From contig JAHAJA010000020.1 in assembly GCA_018372435.1 (NCBI GenBank), positions 1 to 64,000 of the forward strand: 64,000 nt of DNA, written 5' to 3'. Shown here piece by piece: positions 54,903-63,947 of this stretch. Within the stretch, counting starts at the first letter, position 1, and every line of letters starts with the position of its first letter. The translations under genes were made by a program, and so were the position numbers. Origin of the DNA: Clostridiales bacterium. GTDB taxonomy: Bacteria; Bacillota; Clostridia; Lachnospirales; Lachnospiraceae. Under the pieces are notes generated by a model. That model saw only the letters and a program-made list of their open reading frames with translations, was not told where the DNA came from and ran no database searches.

Positions 54903-55664
54903 TTATCGACACCTCCATTTTGTTACAACAAATCCGTCCATATTATTTCCGGAAATATGATAAATGGACTGCTCGTCTACCCTAATGTTGGTGTTTTGAC
55001 CATGTTCTGCACTGAGATAAGACACTTCAAATTCCGTTCCCCTATGTGTAAATTCATATTCTCGTTTCCCATGTTGATAGTCTTTGATAAACTCCATATA
55101 TTCTTCTAACGTAATATTCAACTCTTCCATAATGGTAGCATGTGGTACCCCAACATATCGAAAATGCCATGGTTCGTGACCGATTCCCGTCACTCTTTCT
55201 TTCCCTTTTGGATAACGTTCCACAAACCCATATTGACTGGCATACTTACGAAACTTCCCACATATTCCCTCATACGGAAAACTGGGGCAAATAAAATCTA
55301 GCTCTTCACCCTTTAATCCAAGATCGATGGCGAGCCCAGTTTGATGTTCACTATGACCTGGAATTGCCACGTAAGTTTTGGTGAATTCTTCACCATTTTC
55401 CCTAAGGGAATCGTCCCAAATCTGCTGCTGTTCTTCTCTTGAGCGCCATCCACTTACCCCTTCAATTTGATTCCAACCTTTGATTTTTTGCATCAATTCC
55501 TCTAGTAAAATTCCTGCTTGGCGATCTAATAAAATATCTTGCTTTCTATGATGAATGGGAAACAATAACTTCTTTTTCTTTTCTTGACGAAAGGAATGTT
55601 GTTCATTGACTACAATTAAGTTACCCGTGTGAATTTTGTGATTTGCAATTTGCTCTACTCTCAT
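54903..55664 (-). CDS. vanXY: VanXY-type D,D-peptidase, copy 2
   Basis: A 253-residue M15B peptidase similar throughout to the protein at 51045. HSEHQTGLAIDLG and GHEPWHFRYVG carry the zinc and catalytic residues. The same C-terminal domain ends SGNNMDGFVVTKWR. Length equals known VanXY-G (about 254). It starts the regulatory unit, followed by the acyltransferase, vanR and vanS. Two such enzymes in one cluster are unusual; they may favour different substrates (dipeptide versus pentapeptide). Confidence 0.86.
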   Translation of the reverse strand: MRVEQIANHKIHTGNLIVVNEQHSFRQEKKKKLLFPIHHRKQDILLDRQAGILLEELMQKIKGWNQIEGVSGWRSREEQQQIWDDSLRENGEEFTKTYVAIPGHSEHQTGLAIDLGLKGEELDFICPSFPYEGICGKFRKYASQYGFVERYPKGKERVTGIGHEPWHFRYVGVPHATIMEELNITLEEYMEFIKDYQHGKREYEFTHRGTEFEVSYLSAEHGQNTNIRVDEQSIYHISGNNMDGFVVTKWRCR

Positions 55665-55749
55665 ACCTTACTTCCTCATTTTCTTTTCTTCTTTTCAAAA
55701 GAAAAACTCTCCATCTCTTGATTACCTACATCCTATCAAGAAATGGTGC

Positions 55750-55815
55750 GTTATGTTTATGTTTTCTATCGTAAAGTTATGAAGGTTTTCTCACAAGAAT
55801 CTTACAAAGTTATGA
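55750..55815 (-). promoter_or_regulatory. Promoter P1 of the vanXY2-vanR-vanS unit with candidate VanR sites
   Basis: TCATAACTTTGTAAGA (55800-55815) and TTCATAACTTTAC (55771-55783) are two related halves on the minus strand. ATAGAAAAC and a CATAAC -10-like box (55750-55755) follow, as at promoter P2. Autoregulation by VanR is likely. Confidence 0.6.
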
Positions 55816-55951
55816 TTTTTTTCAATCCTTTCCTTCGTAAGCGTCAAATCTTTTGCTCCATTCAGGCTGCCATTAACATATCCGCTTTCTTCACCTTTCC
55901 ATCTTCATTGACTTTATCCAATATGCAATGTTTTTTGACACGATGCAAAAC

Positions 55952-55994
55952 AAAAAAGGACACTCTTCTAAAATTTATTTTAGAAAAATGTCCT
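55952..55994 (-). terminator. Terminator downstream of adenine deaminase
   Basis: AGGACATTTTTCTAAAAT pairs with ATTTTAGAAGAGTGTCCT on the minus strand, followed by TTTTTTG. It resembles the lysS terminator at 61692. The stretch 55995-56316 between it and the ade stop has only short frames with no support and holds no feature I can name. Confidence 0.8.
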
Positions 55995-56316
55995 CATAGT
56001 GCATGTTTATTAAATTGAATTCTGATAGCAAATCTCTACCATCACGTATTATTAAGAAATTTCCCCCTTTCTATAGGAACTGTCGTTTCTTATGGAATAG
56101 TATTTCATGGTTTGACATTTTTTCAATCTGGATTTTCCATAAAAAAACATTGTGATGCAAATAGCAATTCGCCATAACTTTGTATACCCATCAAATATAT
56201 TTTACTTATTATATTCATAAACGAATATGCTGAATTTTTCATAACAATTTGATTATTAATATTGAAAAAACTACGGTAACAACAGGTAAGCTTGCAATTA
56301 GGTAAAATATAAATTA

Positions 56317-58113
56317 TTATTCTATTTCCAATGGCACAAAACAAAACTTTGTACAATCCACCAAACCACGATTTGTTAATCTTAATTCAGGTAAACAAGC
56401 AAGTGGAATTAATGCCATCGTCATGTATGGTGAAACAATATCACAGCCAATTGCCTCCCATGCTTTCGTTACTCCTGCAACCATTTCAGCCATTTCAGCC
56501 ACTGGCTTATTATTCATTAATCCAGCGATTGGAAGTGGCAATACACCAATTAGTTTTCCACCTTGTGCAACAGCCATACCACCGCCGCATTCTACGAGTG
56601 CATTCGCTACAATTGCCATATCTACATCATTACTTCCTACAACGAGTAAGTTATGTGCATCATGGGCAACAGTGGAAGCCATCGCTCCATCTTTAATATG
56701 AAATCCTTTGACAAAACCAAAACCTTTTTTTCCCGTGTTATGGTGACGCTCAAATACAACTGCCTTTAATACATCCTGATTAGGGTTTGCGTGAATATGT
56801 CCATCATTCACAGGAACTTCCATGTGTCTTTCATAAGTACCAACTTTTTCAGGTATTATCTCAATTACACGCACTTGTGCATTATCTTGTTTTTTTGTTT
56901 TTATTTTAAAGGAATCTGGAGTAATTGATTCCTTGATATGCATTGTATTTGTTGCTTTTTCCGGAAATTCATACTTTTCTAATTCGATGCACATCTTACC
57001 GTCTTTTGCAACAACATTTCCATCAATAATCACTTCATTTACATTCAAATCAGTTAAATTATCAAGAAATACGATATCCGCACATTTACCAGGAGTAATA
57101 GACCCTAGATCCTGATCCATATGAAATGCTTGAGCACAATTAATTGTAACCATCTGAATTGCCGTTAGCACATCAATTCCCTCTTCCACTGCTCTTCTTA
57201 CAATGTGATCTAGATGACCGTCTTCTACTAATGTATGAGGATGGGTATCATCTGATATAAGCATAGCAAAACGTGTATCTATATTTTCTTCGGTAATACT
57301 ACGAGCAACATCTTTTAAATCATGCCAAGCACTGCCTTCTCTAAATTGAGCATACATACCCAATCGCATTTTTGCCAAAGCTTCTTCTTTGCTGGTTGAT
57401 TCGTGACATGCGCGCACTCCACTTGCAATATAAGCATTTAAACCTTTTCCAGTATCTGAGATGGACCAATGACCAGTTACTGTCTTATTTGCCTTTAGTG
57501 TCTCACCAACAATTTGATGAGTGTGATCACTACTACCTACAATCCCAGGGAAATTCATCATTTCACCAAGGCCAACAACACTATCCCATTTCATACTTTC
57601 TGCTACTTCTTCTGGACCAATATATGCCCCAGTATCTTCAAATCCAGGTACTGCTGGAACACAAGAGGGCATAGTTACCATATTTTTCAACGGAGTGTGC
57701 TTTCCATCTTCAATCATATAATGTACTCCATCCATTCCAAGAACATTACAAATTTCATGAGGATCCATATATATTCCTACGGTTCCATGTGGTACTACAG
57801 CTTTTGCATATTGACTAACAGTCATCATGGAAGACTCCACATGGATATGTCCATCCAAAAAACCTGGTGTGATGTATCTCCCTTCCGCTTCGATTACCTT
57901 AGTTCCTTCACCTATGCAATGAGTAGCATCACCAACTAAAGCAACTCTGCTATTTTTAATTGCAACATCCGTATGTTCCATAATCTCTTTGGTACATACA
58001 TTGATAAGTTTCGCCCCCTTAATCACTAAATCAGCACTTTCTCTTCCCATAGCTACCGCAGATAAATTCTTTGACACCTGCCATAGGGGTTGTTCTTTAA
58101 ACATATTGAACAT
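56317..58113 (-). CDS. ade: Adenine deaminase
   Basis: Converts adenine to hypoxanthine for purine salvage. A 598-residue metal-dependent amidohydrolase. GFLDGHIHVESSM near 95-107 holds the first metal-binding histidines, and the Ade-type C-terminal domain has HNTGKKGFGFVKGFHIKDGA and VAHDAHNLLVVG. Length is normal for Ade. ATG at 58113 or, four residues in, at 58104 are both possible. Confidence 0.95.
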   Translation of the reverse strand: MFNMFKEQPLWQVSKNLSAVAMGRESADLVIKGAKLINVCTKEIMEHTDVAIKNSRVALVGDATHCIGEGTKVIEAEGRYITPGFLDGHIHVESSMMTVSQYAKAVVPHGTVGIYMDPHEICNVLGMDGVHYMIEDGKHTPLKNMVTMPSCVPAVPGFEDTGAYIGPEEVAESMKWDSVVGLGEMMNFPGIVGSSDHTHQIVGETLKANKTVTGHWSISDTGKGLNAYIASGVRACHESTSKEEALAKMRLGMYAQFREGSAWHDLKDVARSITEENIDTRFAMLISDDTHPHTLVEDGHLDHIVRRAVEEGIDVLTAIQMVTINCAQAFHMDQDLGSITPGKCADIVFLDNLTDLNVNEVIIDGNVVAKDGKMCIELEKYEFPEKATNTMHIKESITPDSFKIKTKKQDNAQVRVIEIIPEKVGTYERHMEVPVNDGHIHANPNQDVLKAVVFERHHNTGKKGFGFVKGFHIKDGAMASTVAHDAHNLLVVGSNDVDMAIVANALVECGGGMAVAQGGKLIGVLPLPIAGLMNNKPVAEMAEMVAGVTKAWEAIGCDIVSPYMTMALIPLACLPELRLTNRGLVDCTKFCFVPLEIE

Positions 58114-58303
58114 AATCAGTCCTCCTCATACGTAATGTTTCTTCAACTATATTATATATCATACCAGTTCCCCTATTTTTTTACCATTACCATCTATGTA
58201 TTGCAAAAATAGAAGACGGTAAACACCGTTCAATTAAGATGTAGTATTGCCGCCACCATGGCATCATGATGCTCCAACATCTTGATACCTTGGAAATGCC
58301 ATC

Positions 58304-59098
58304 TTATATATTCATATCCCTTCTCTGATAAAAATAATAAGTGAAAACAGAGAAAACCACAACTAACCCCACGGATAATATCGTAACAACAATGCTCATC
58401 TCATTGTTTTTTACTAACTTCTCAAGATTAAAGTATGTAAAGGGTGATACTACGTTTAAGAAATTCAAGTGTTCCACTAGTTCCGTAACTTTAGATATAA
58501 CAAAACCGATTAGTAGTATATTCGTAGCAATCGCGCCGGATTTTTTTGACTTTCTCATGAATGAGGCCAACATGGTTCCAAGAGATAGATAAATAAGTTG
58601 TACCAAGAACATGGATACATGTAGGAGAACAATCTCCCCAGTAATATCTTCTGTTGCATGAAAGGATGAAACTATCCCAATTGAGGATACCAGGGACACA
58701 ATATTGATAATCACTACATTCACCAAGGAAGCTAATAACTTTGAAGTAATAATTGCTTTCCTTGATATAGGTTTTGCGATTAAAAACTCTGAAGTCTTAT
58801 CTCTTTCCTCCTTAGCAATGATTCCACTTCCCAGTAAAACAGCATGGATAGCAACTGTGATTTGAATATACGGGAACAAGAACGCATAAAATCCTCCTAT
58901 TTTAGTAACTTCAAAACTCCCCAGTCCCAAAAGTATCTTCATTGTATGTGGCAATTTATCAAAAACCTCGGTGCTAGCTCCGCCCGCAGAATAAGCTGTA
59001 TACTTACCCATACCGCTTATGACCAACAAAATCATACATACACTCCATATAATTAGGGCCTTCCGATTCGCCCTTAATTCTTTTATAAATACATTCAT
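58304..59098 (-). CDS. ABC-2 type exporter permease, second copy
   Basis: A 264-residue membrane protein with about six helices. It starts MNVFIKELRANRKALIIWSV, like the other permease in this set (MNMFLYELKSLRKSIITW), and has the shared motif KEERDKTSEFLIAKPISRKAI. These NosY/DrrB-like permeases assemble with the ATPase encoded at 60010. Last gene of the TetR-led operon. Confidence 0.85.
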   Translation of the reverse strand: MNVFIKELRANRKALIIWSVCMILLVISGMGKYTAYSAGGASTEVFDKLPHTMKILLGLGSFEVTKIGGFYAFLFPYIQITVAIHAVLLGSGIIAKEERDKTSEFLIAKPISRKAIITSKLLASLVNVVIINIVSLVSSIGIVSSFHATEDITGEIVLLHVSMFLVQLIYLSLGTMLASFMRKSKKSGAIATNILLIGFVISKVTELVEHLNFLNVVSPFTYFNLEKLVKNNEMSIVVTILSVGLVVVFSVFTYYFYQRRDMNI

Positions 59099-59201
59099 TA
59101 CCGAACCTCCTTTAGGATTTTAGCATCTGACGACATGAATATCATTGAAAAGCTTTTACATCTACCTAACGACACGAATAGCCTTCAAACGCTTATATAA
59201 T

Positions 59202-60005
59202 CTAGTTAACAGCGTGAATATCCTTTTTGTTATAAACTATATAGCTGACAACAATAGATATAGCCACAATAACAGCACCAGTAATTAGATAAAATACCTC
59301 GTATCTATTCTTCTGAATAATGTGGTAAACATCAAAATATTTAAAAGGTGAAAATATTCGTTTGATTTTTTCACTATTATCAGTTACAAGTAATGTGCCA
59401 ATAAAATAAAATCCAAAAACAAATCCAAGTGAAACAGGAAGCACGTTCTTTAACTTTTTAAAGAATACAGATATAAGCATTCCGATGGCTAAAAATATAA
59501 TTTGAACAAAAAACATACTAAGATTAATCATAAAAAATGTTACTAAACTAAAATCTTCTGTTTTTGCCATGTTCGCCATAATAGTTGATAGGGTAATAAA
59601 TATAACATTTGTAATAACTAATGCAGTGCAAGCTGCAAGTAATTTTGCACTTACAATCACAGTACGTGATACTGGCTTTACAAGGAGAAAGTCCGCAGTT
59701 CGCTCTCTTGACTCCTTAGAAAGAATCGACACGCCTAAATTCATGGCTTGTATCGCTCCACAAAGAACTATAAAAGTAAATATCATGGAGTAAAAGCCCA
59801 ACAAGGATGAAATGTAATCCAGATTGATGCCAAGCATTGCACGAATTGCTTCTGGATATTCCCCTAACAATTGCTTAAAATCTGCTGCATCCTTTGCCAT
59901 ACTTGGATAAATGGACAAATAAAGTGCTGCAAGTGCAAGCATACTAATAGTCCACGTAATAATCGACTTTCTAAGTGACTTAAGTTCATACAAGAACATA
60001 TTCAT
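59202..60005 (-). CDS. ABC-2 type exporter permease, first copy
   Basis: A 267-residue permease with about six helices and the motif KESRERTADFLLVKPVSRTV. The frame is open upstream to 60065, overlapping the ATPase gene, but the ATG at 60005 follows AAGGAGGA and gives the same start pattern as the paralogue at 58304. The two permeases probably form a heterodimer. Confidence 0.85.
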   Translation of the reverse strand: MNMFLYELKSLRKSIITWTISMLALAALYLSIYPSMAKDAADFKQLLGEYPEAIRAMLGINLDYISSLLGFYSMIFTFIVLCGAIQAMNLGVSILSKESRERTADFLLVKPVSRTVIVSAKLLAACTALVITNVIFITLSTIMANMAKTEDFSLVTFFMINLSMFFVQIIFLAIGMLISVFFKKLKNVLPVSLGFVFGFYFIGTLLVTDNSEKIKRIFSPFKYFDVYHIIQKNRYEVFYLITGAVIVAISIVVSYIVYNKKDIHAVN

Positions 60006-60009
60006 ACAT

Positions 60010-60891
60010 CTAATCCTCCTTAGCATAATAATGCATAAATATTTCTTCAAGATCCGGCTCTTCAATAGAAATGTTACGAAGCTCCATCTCGCTAATCCTT
60101 TTCATTATGGTATTAATATTACCCTTGTATATAAAATGAGCCGTATTCTGCTTTATTTCAAAATTGTTAACACCCTTAATCTCAAACAGTTCCTTATTAA
60201 CCCCAGCTTTCGTTTCAATACTAAAGCGCTTATAGCTATTTTCCTGAAGTGAACTCATCTTTTCTGTCTTAATGATTTTTCCCTCTTTGATAAAGGCTAC
60301 ACGACTACACATTTTCTGAACCTCACTGAGGATATGGGAAGAGAAGAACACCGTAGCTCCCTTCTGATTTTCCTGTGAAATGAGGTCAAAAAACTTCTGT
60401 TGCATCAAAGGGTCCAACCCACTGGTAGGTTCATCTAGAATGATTAGCTTTGGTTCATGAAGTAAACCTTGGACGATGCCGACTTTCTTCTTATTACCAA
60501 AGGACAAGTCATCAATCTTCTTTTTTAGATCAAGGTCCATCACCTCAGCTAACTCTTTGATTCGTTTTGTACAGTCCTTTTTATAAAAGCTTGCAGAATA
60601 CTTTAGTAAATCCATAACCCTCATATTATCGTAATAGAAAACTTCAGATGGCAGATACCCAAGTTCCTTTCTAATCTCTGGATATTCCCTGCAGCTCTTT
60701 CCAAAAATCGTAGCTGTTCCACTAGTTGGATGTATCAAGCCAAGCAGGGTTCTTATGGTAGTCGACTTACCTGCTCCATTGGGACCGATAAATCCAAAAA
60801 TCTCTCCTTCTTCCACGTTCAAATTAACATCAATAATACCTCTTGCTCCTCTGTAACTCTTAGTTAAATTCTTGATTTCAACTACATTCAT
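60010..60891 (-). CDS. ABC-2 exporter ATP-binding protein
   Basis: A 293-residue CcmA-type ATPase. Walker A is GPNGAGKSTTIR near 38, the signature is the variant LSFGNKKKVGI, and Walker B is LIILDEPTSGLDP. The last ~80 residues are a C-terminal extension of DrrA-like ATPases. The frame is open to 60912, but the ATG at 60891 has GGAGG 8 bases ahead. It follows the TetR gene at once and powers the two permeases downstream, probably exporting a drug or lipid. Confidence 0.92.
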   Translation of the reverse strand: MNVVEIKNLTKSYRGARGIIDVNLNVEEGEIFGFIGPNGAGKSTTIRTLLGLIHPTSGTATIFGKSCREYPEIRKELGYLPSEVFYYDNMRVMDLLKYSASFYKKDCTKRIKELAEVMDLDLKKKIDDLSFGNKKKVGIVQGLLHEPKLIILDEPTSGLDPLMQQKFFDLISQENQKGATVFFSSHILSEVQKMCSRVAFIKEGKIIKTEKMSSLQENSYKRFSIETKAGVNKELFEIKGVNNFEIKQNTAHFIYKGNINTIMKRISEMELRNISIEEPDLEEIFMHYYAKED

Positions 60892-60911
60892 ACCCATATC
60901 CTCCAACCACA

Positions 60912-61529
60912 TTATAGTTTATACTCTTCCTTATATAAATTACTCTTTAATAAATTCATACTTTCAGTAAAGTCCTTCATCATGTTGTCCAAATCCATTA
61001 CTTGGTTACTCTTCGCCTGATTAACAAAACCTTCACTAATCCACATCAGCATCTTCATGACAAGCTTTACATCCACACCCTCTTTAAATTTCGAATAATC
61101 CATTCCTTCAAAGGCAATTTTATCTCGGAAGACATCAGACTTAGACATCCACTTTTTTATATCTTCTTTTACCTCCTCATTACTCTCGAAAAAAACGCTA
61201 CTTAAATAAGATAATGCTGCAGGATGCTTTTTTATAACTCCTGTTTTTATGGTTGCTGCCATTGTAATTCTTTCAAAGAAATCTGTTATATCCTTATCGA
61301 ACTTTTCATCGATTTCTTCCATGATAAGCTGAAAACAATAGTCTAGCAAAAAAAGATATAAATCTTTTTTCGTACCAAAGTAGTGAAAAACCATTGCTTT
61401 TGAAATACCTGCCACATTCGCAATATCACTTACTGAAGTTTTCTTATATCCATTGGTGCCAAATGCCTGTAAGGCAGCATCTACAATAGTTGTCTGCTTA
61501 TCCACTGTTAGATTATAAAACTTATCCAA
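60912..61529 (-). CDS. TetR-family repressor
   Basis: A 205-residue regulator. The helix-turn-helix covers ~20-50 (TSVSDIANVAGISKAMVFHYFGTKKDLY). The C-terminal ligand domain is not assignable. It is first in the operon with the ABC exporter genes and its promoter lies between two ACCGAWTCGGT operators, so it probably represses itself and the exporter until a ligand binds. Confidence 0.93.
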   Translation of the reverse strand: MDKFYNLTVDKQTTIVDAALQAFGTNGYKKTSVSDIANVAGISKAMVFHYFGTKKDLYLFLLDYCFQLIMEEIDEKFDKDITDFFERITMAATIKTGVIKKHPAALSYLSSVFFESNEEVKEDIKKWMSKSDVFRDKIAFEGMDYSKFKEGVDVKLVMKMLMWISEGFVNQAKSNQVMDLDNMMKDFTESMNLLKSNLYKEEYKL

Positions 61530-61546
61530 TCTCTCACCTCTTTTCG

Positions 61547-61596
61547 ACCGAATCGGTTTATAGCAATATTATACTGCCATAAACCGATTCGGTCAA
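61547..61596 (-). promoter_or_regulatory. TetR promoter between two operator palindromes
   Basis: On the minus strand TTGACC (61591-61596), 17 bases, TATAAT (61568-61573). ACCGAATCGGT at 61583-61593 overlaps the -35, and its partner at 61547-61557 lies at the start of transcription. The two palindromes are themselves arranged as a 16-base inverted repeat, so repressor could block both ends of the promoter. Confidence 0.85.
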
Positions 61597-61691
61597 GAGT
61601 AATCATAACTTCTGAACTTTTTATATTTCAATAATTTGCTACCTTAATTAATAAGGACTCTTCCACTATCTCCTTTCTTTTCTCAATAAAC

Positions 61692-61733
61692 AAAAAAGAC
61701 ACCTTTCTAAATTTCTTTAGAAAAGTGCCTTAA
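61692..61733 (-). terminator. Terminator of lysS
   Basis: AGGCACTTTTCTAAAGAAA pairs with ATTTAGAAAGGTGTCTTTTTT (in part) on the minus strand. It starts 13 bases after the lysS stop. Confidence 0.8.
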
Positions 61734-61745
61734 AATACACTGCGT

Positions 61746-63245
61746 TTATTTGTCTAATGTCTTCATCGTTGGGAATAACAATACGTCACGAATAGCAGAT
61801 GAATCAGTAAGTAACATGATAAAACGGTCAATACCGATACCAATTCCGCCTGTAGGTGGCATACCATATTCAAGAGCACATAAGAAATCTTCATCAAGAT
61901 GATCTGCTTCATCATCACCTGCCACACGATTTGCTTCTTGCGCTTCAAAACGTCCACGTTGGTCAATTGGATCATTTAACTCAGAGAATGCGTTTGCCAT
62001 CTCTCTCTTAGTAATAAACAATTCAAAACGTTCTGTATAATTTGGATCCGTTGGTTTTCTCTTAGCTAGTGGAGAAATCTCAACTGGGTGATCCATAACA
62101 AATGTAGGTTGAACTAACTTCTCTTCTACGAAATCTTCAAAAAATAAGTTAAGGATATCACCTTTCTTATGTCTAGCTTCAAATTTTACATGATGTTCTT
62201 TTGCAAGTGCTTTGGCTTGCTCATCTGTTTCCACTTCATTGAAATCAATACCAGCATACTTCTTAACCGCATCAACCATTGTTAAACGCTCAAATGGTTT
62301 AGCTAAGTCAATTTCAACACCATCATAAGATATTAAAGTGGTTCCTAGAACTTTCATAGCTACTGTACGATATAGATCTTCTACTAAATCCATCATTCCT
62401 TGGTAATCAGTGTATGCTTGATATAATTCAAGTAAAGTAAATTCTGGATTATGACGTACAGATAAACCTTCGTTACGGAATACTCGTCCGATTTCATATA
62501 CACGTTCTAAACCACCAACAATTAGTCTCTTAAGATATAATTCAAGAGAAATTCTTAAGTTCATATCTTGGTCAAGAGAATTGTGATGTGTAGTAAAAGG
62601 TCTTGCAGAAGCACCACCTGCGATTGGAACTAATACTGGAGTCTCTACTTCAATAAAGCTTTTACTATCAAGATAGTTACGAATCTCGCGAAGAATTAAA
62701 GAACGCTTAATAAAAGTATCTTTAACCTCTGGATTCACAATTAAATCAATATATCTTTGACGATATCTAACATCTGTATCTTTTAATCCATGGAACTTCT
62801 CAGGAAGTACTTGTAAACTCTTAGTTAATAAAGTAACTTTAGTTGCATGGATAGAGATTTCACCAGTCTTTGTTTTGAACACAGTACCAGCTAAACCTAC
62901 AATATCGCCGATGTCGAATTTTTTGAATTCTGCGTAATCCTCTTCTCCAACACTGTCTCTTGCAACGTAGGATTGAATATTACCTTGAACATCTGCTATA
63001 TTACAAAAAGATGCTTTTCCCATAACACGCTTTGACATAATACGTCCAGCAAGTGCTACTTCTTTGCCTTCTAATTCTTCAAAACTATTCTTCACTTCCA
63101 TACTATGATGCGTTACATCATATTTCATAATTTGAAAAGGATCTTTTCCTCTTTCCTGAAGGTCAGCGAGTTTCGCTCTTCTCACCTTAAGGATTTCATT
63201 AATGTCCTGTTCTACTACATTCTTTTCTTCAGCCAATTCATTCAC
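61746..63245 (-). CDS. lysS: Lysyl-tRNA synthetase, class II
   Basis: Charges tRNA-Lys, 499 residues. An OB-fold anticodon domain (~60-160) includes VALAGRIMSKRVMGKASF. Motif 2, RVFRNEGLSVRHNPEFTLLE, and motif 3, GIGIGIDRFIML, mark class II. Length matches the family. It follows greA by 23 bases and shares its promoter; greA-lysS order is common in Firmicutes. Confidence 0.97.
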   Translation of the reverse strand: MNELAEEKNVVEQDINEILKVRRAKLADLQERGKDPFQIMKYDVTHHSMEVKNSFEELEGKEVALAGRIMSKRVMGKASFCNIADVQGNIQSYVARDSVGEEDYAEFKKFDIGDIVGLAGTVFKTKTGEISIHATKVTLLTKSLQVLPEKFHGLKDTDVRYRQRYIDLIVNPEVKDTFIKRSLILREIRNYLDSKSFIEVETPVLVPIAGGASARPFTTHHNSLDQDMNLRISLELYLKRLIVGGLERVYEIGRVFRNEGLSVRHNPEFTLLELYQAYTDYQGMMDLVEDLYRTVAMKVLGTTLISYDGVEIDLAKPFERLTMVDAVKKYAGIDFNEVETDEQAKALAKEHHVKFEARHKKGDILNLFFEDFVEEKLVQPTFVMDHPVEISPLAKRKPTDPNYTERFELFITKREMANAFSELNDPIDQRGRFEAQEANRVAGDDEADHLDEDFLCALEYGMPPTGGIGIGIDRFIMLLTDSSAIRDVLLFPTMKTLDK

Positions 63246-63267
63246 TCCTTTATGTAACCTAACTGGC

Positions 63268-63750
63268 TTAGTTAGATCTTTGAATTTCTAGTATTTTATA
63301 CTTAATAGCACCTGATTGTGTTTCCACTTCAATAGTATCGCCAATTTTCTTACCGAGTAACGCTTGACCTACTGGCGATTCATTTGATATTTTTCCTTTT
63401 AAAGTGTTAGCTTCTGTTGAGCCAACTAATTTATAATCTAAGATATCATCATATTCCATGTCCATGATTCTTACACGGCAACCAATGTTGATTTTATTAA
63501 GATCAACTTCGTCTTCAACAACAACTTCTGCATTCTTTAAGATTTTGTCGATTTCTTCGATTCTAGTTTCGATATCTCTTTGTTCGTCTTTTGCAGCATC
63601 ATATTCAGCATTTTCAGATAAGTCACCCTGTTCTCTTGCTTCTTTGATTTTTTGTGCTACTTCTCTTCTTTTATTAACTTTTAATTCTTGTAGTTCTTCC
63701 TCAAGTGACTTTAAACCTTCGTAGGTTAAAATATTTTTCTTGTCTGCCAT
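63268..63750 (-). CDS. greA: Transcription elongation factor GreA
   Basis: Rescues stalled RNA polymerase by promoting cleavage of the transcript. A 160-residue protein: an N-terminal coiled coil (residues ~10-75, with the acidic tip SENAEYDAAKDEQ) and a C-terminal FKBP-like domain (NESPVGQALLGKKIGDTIEV). The frame is open upstream, but MADKKNILTYEGL at 63750 is the family start with GGAGG about 10 bases ahead. First gene of greA-lysS. Confidence 0.96.
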   Translation of the reverse strand: MADKKNILTYEGLKSLEEELQELKVNKRREVAQKIKEAREQGDLSENAEYDAAKDEQRDIETRIEEIDKILKNAEVVVEDEVDLNKINIGCRVRIMDMEYDDILDYKLVGSTEANTLKGKISNESPVGQALLGKKIGDTIEVETQSGAIKYKILEIQRSN

Positions 63751-63918
63751 GTTAAACCCAACCTCCAAAATAATTATTACTGAAACTATTCTTTACATTA
63801 CGCCCATCTGCACCAGACCGACAAGCCTATATGCGAATAAACACTAACATGAGTGCATCTCTTCTTCACTCTTTTATCAGATTATTTATTCTGACACTTT
63901 CTCACTGTACATTCCTTG

Positions 63919-63947
63919 TATTATAACGTATGGGCCGTACAATGTCA
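63919..63947 (-). promoter_or_regulatory. Consensus promoter of greA-lysS
   Basis: TTGACA (63942-63947), 17 bases, TATAAT (63919-63924) on the minus strand, both perfect. The leader to greA is about 160 bases. No known riboswitch was recognised in it. Nothing else is seen from 63948 to the end. Confidence 0.88.

Noticed and set aside
55743..56018. A 91-residue plus-strand frame upstream of vanXY2
   Set aside because: It runs through promoter P1 and into the terminator at 55952-55994; no homology was recognised.
56123..56356. A 77-residue minus-strand frame after ade
   Set aside because: It overlaps the end of ade in another frame, has no ribosome site, and shows no family features.
63751..63912. 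Possible riboswitch in the greA leader
   Set aside because: The leader is about 160 bases, but I could find no conserved core of a known class nor a terminator before greA.
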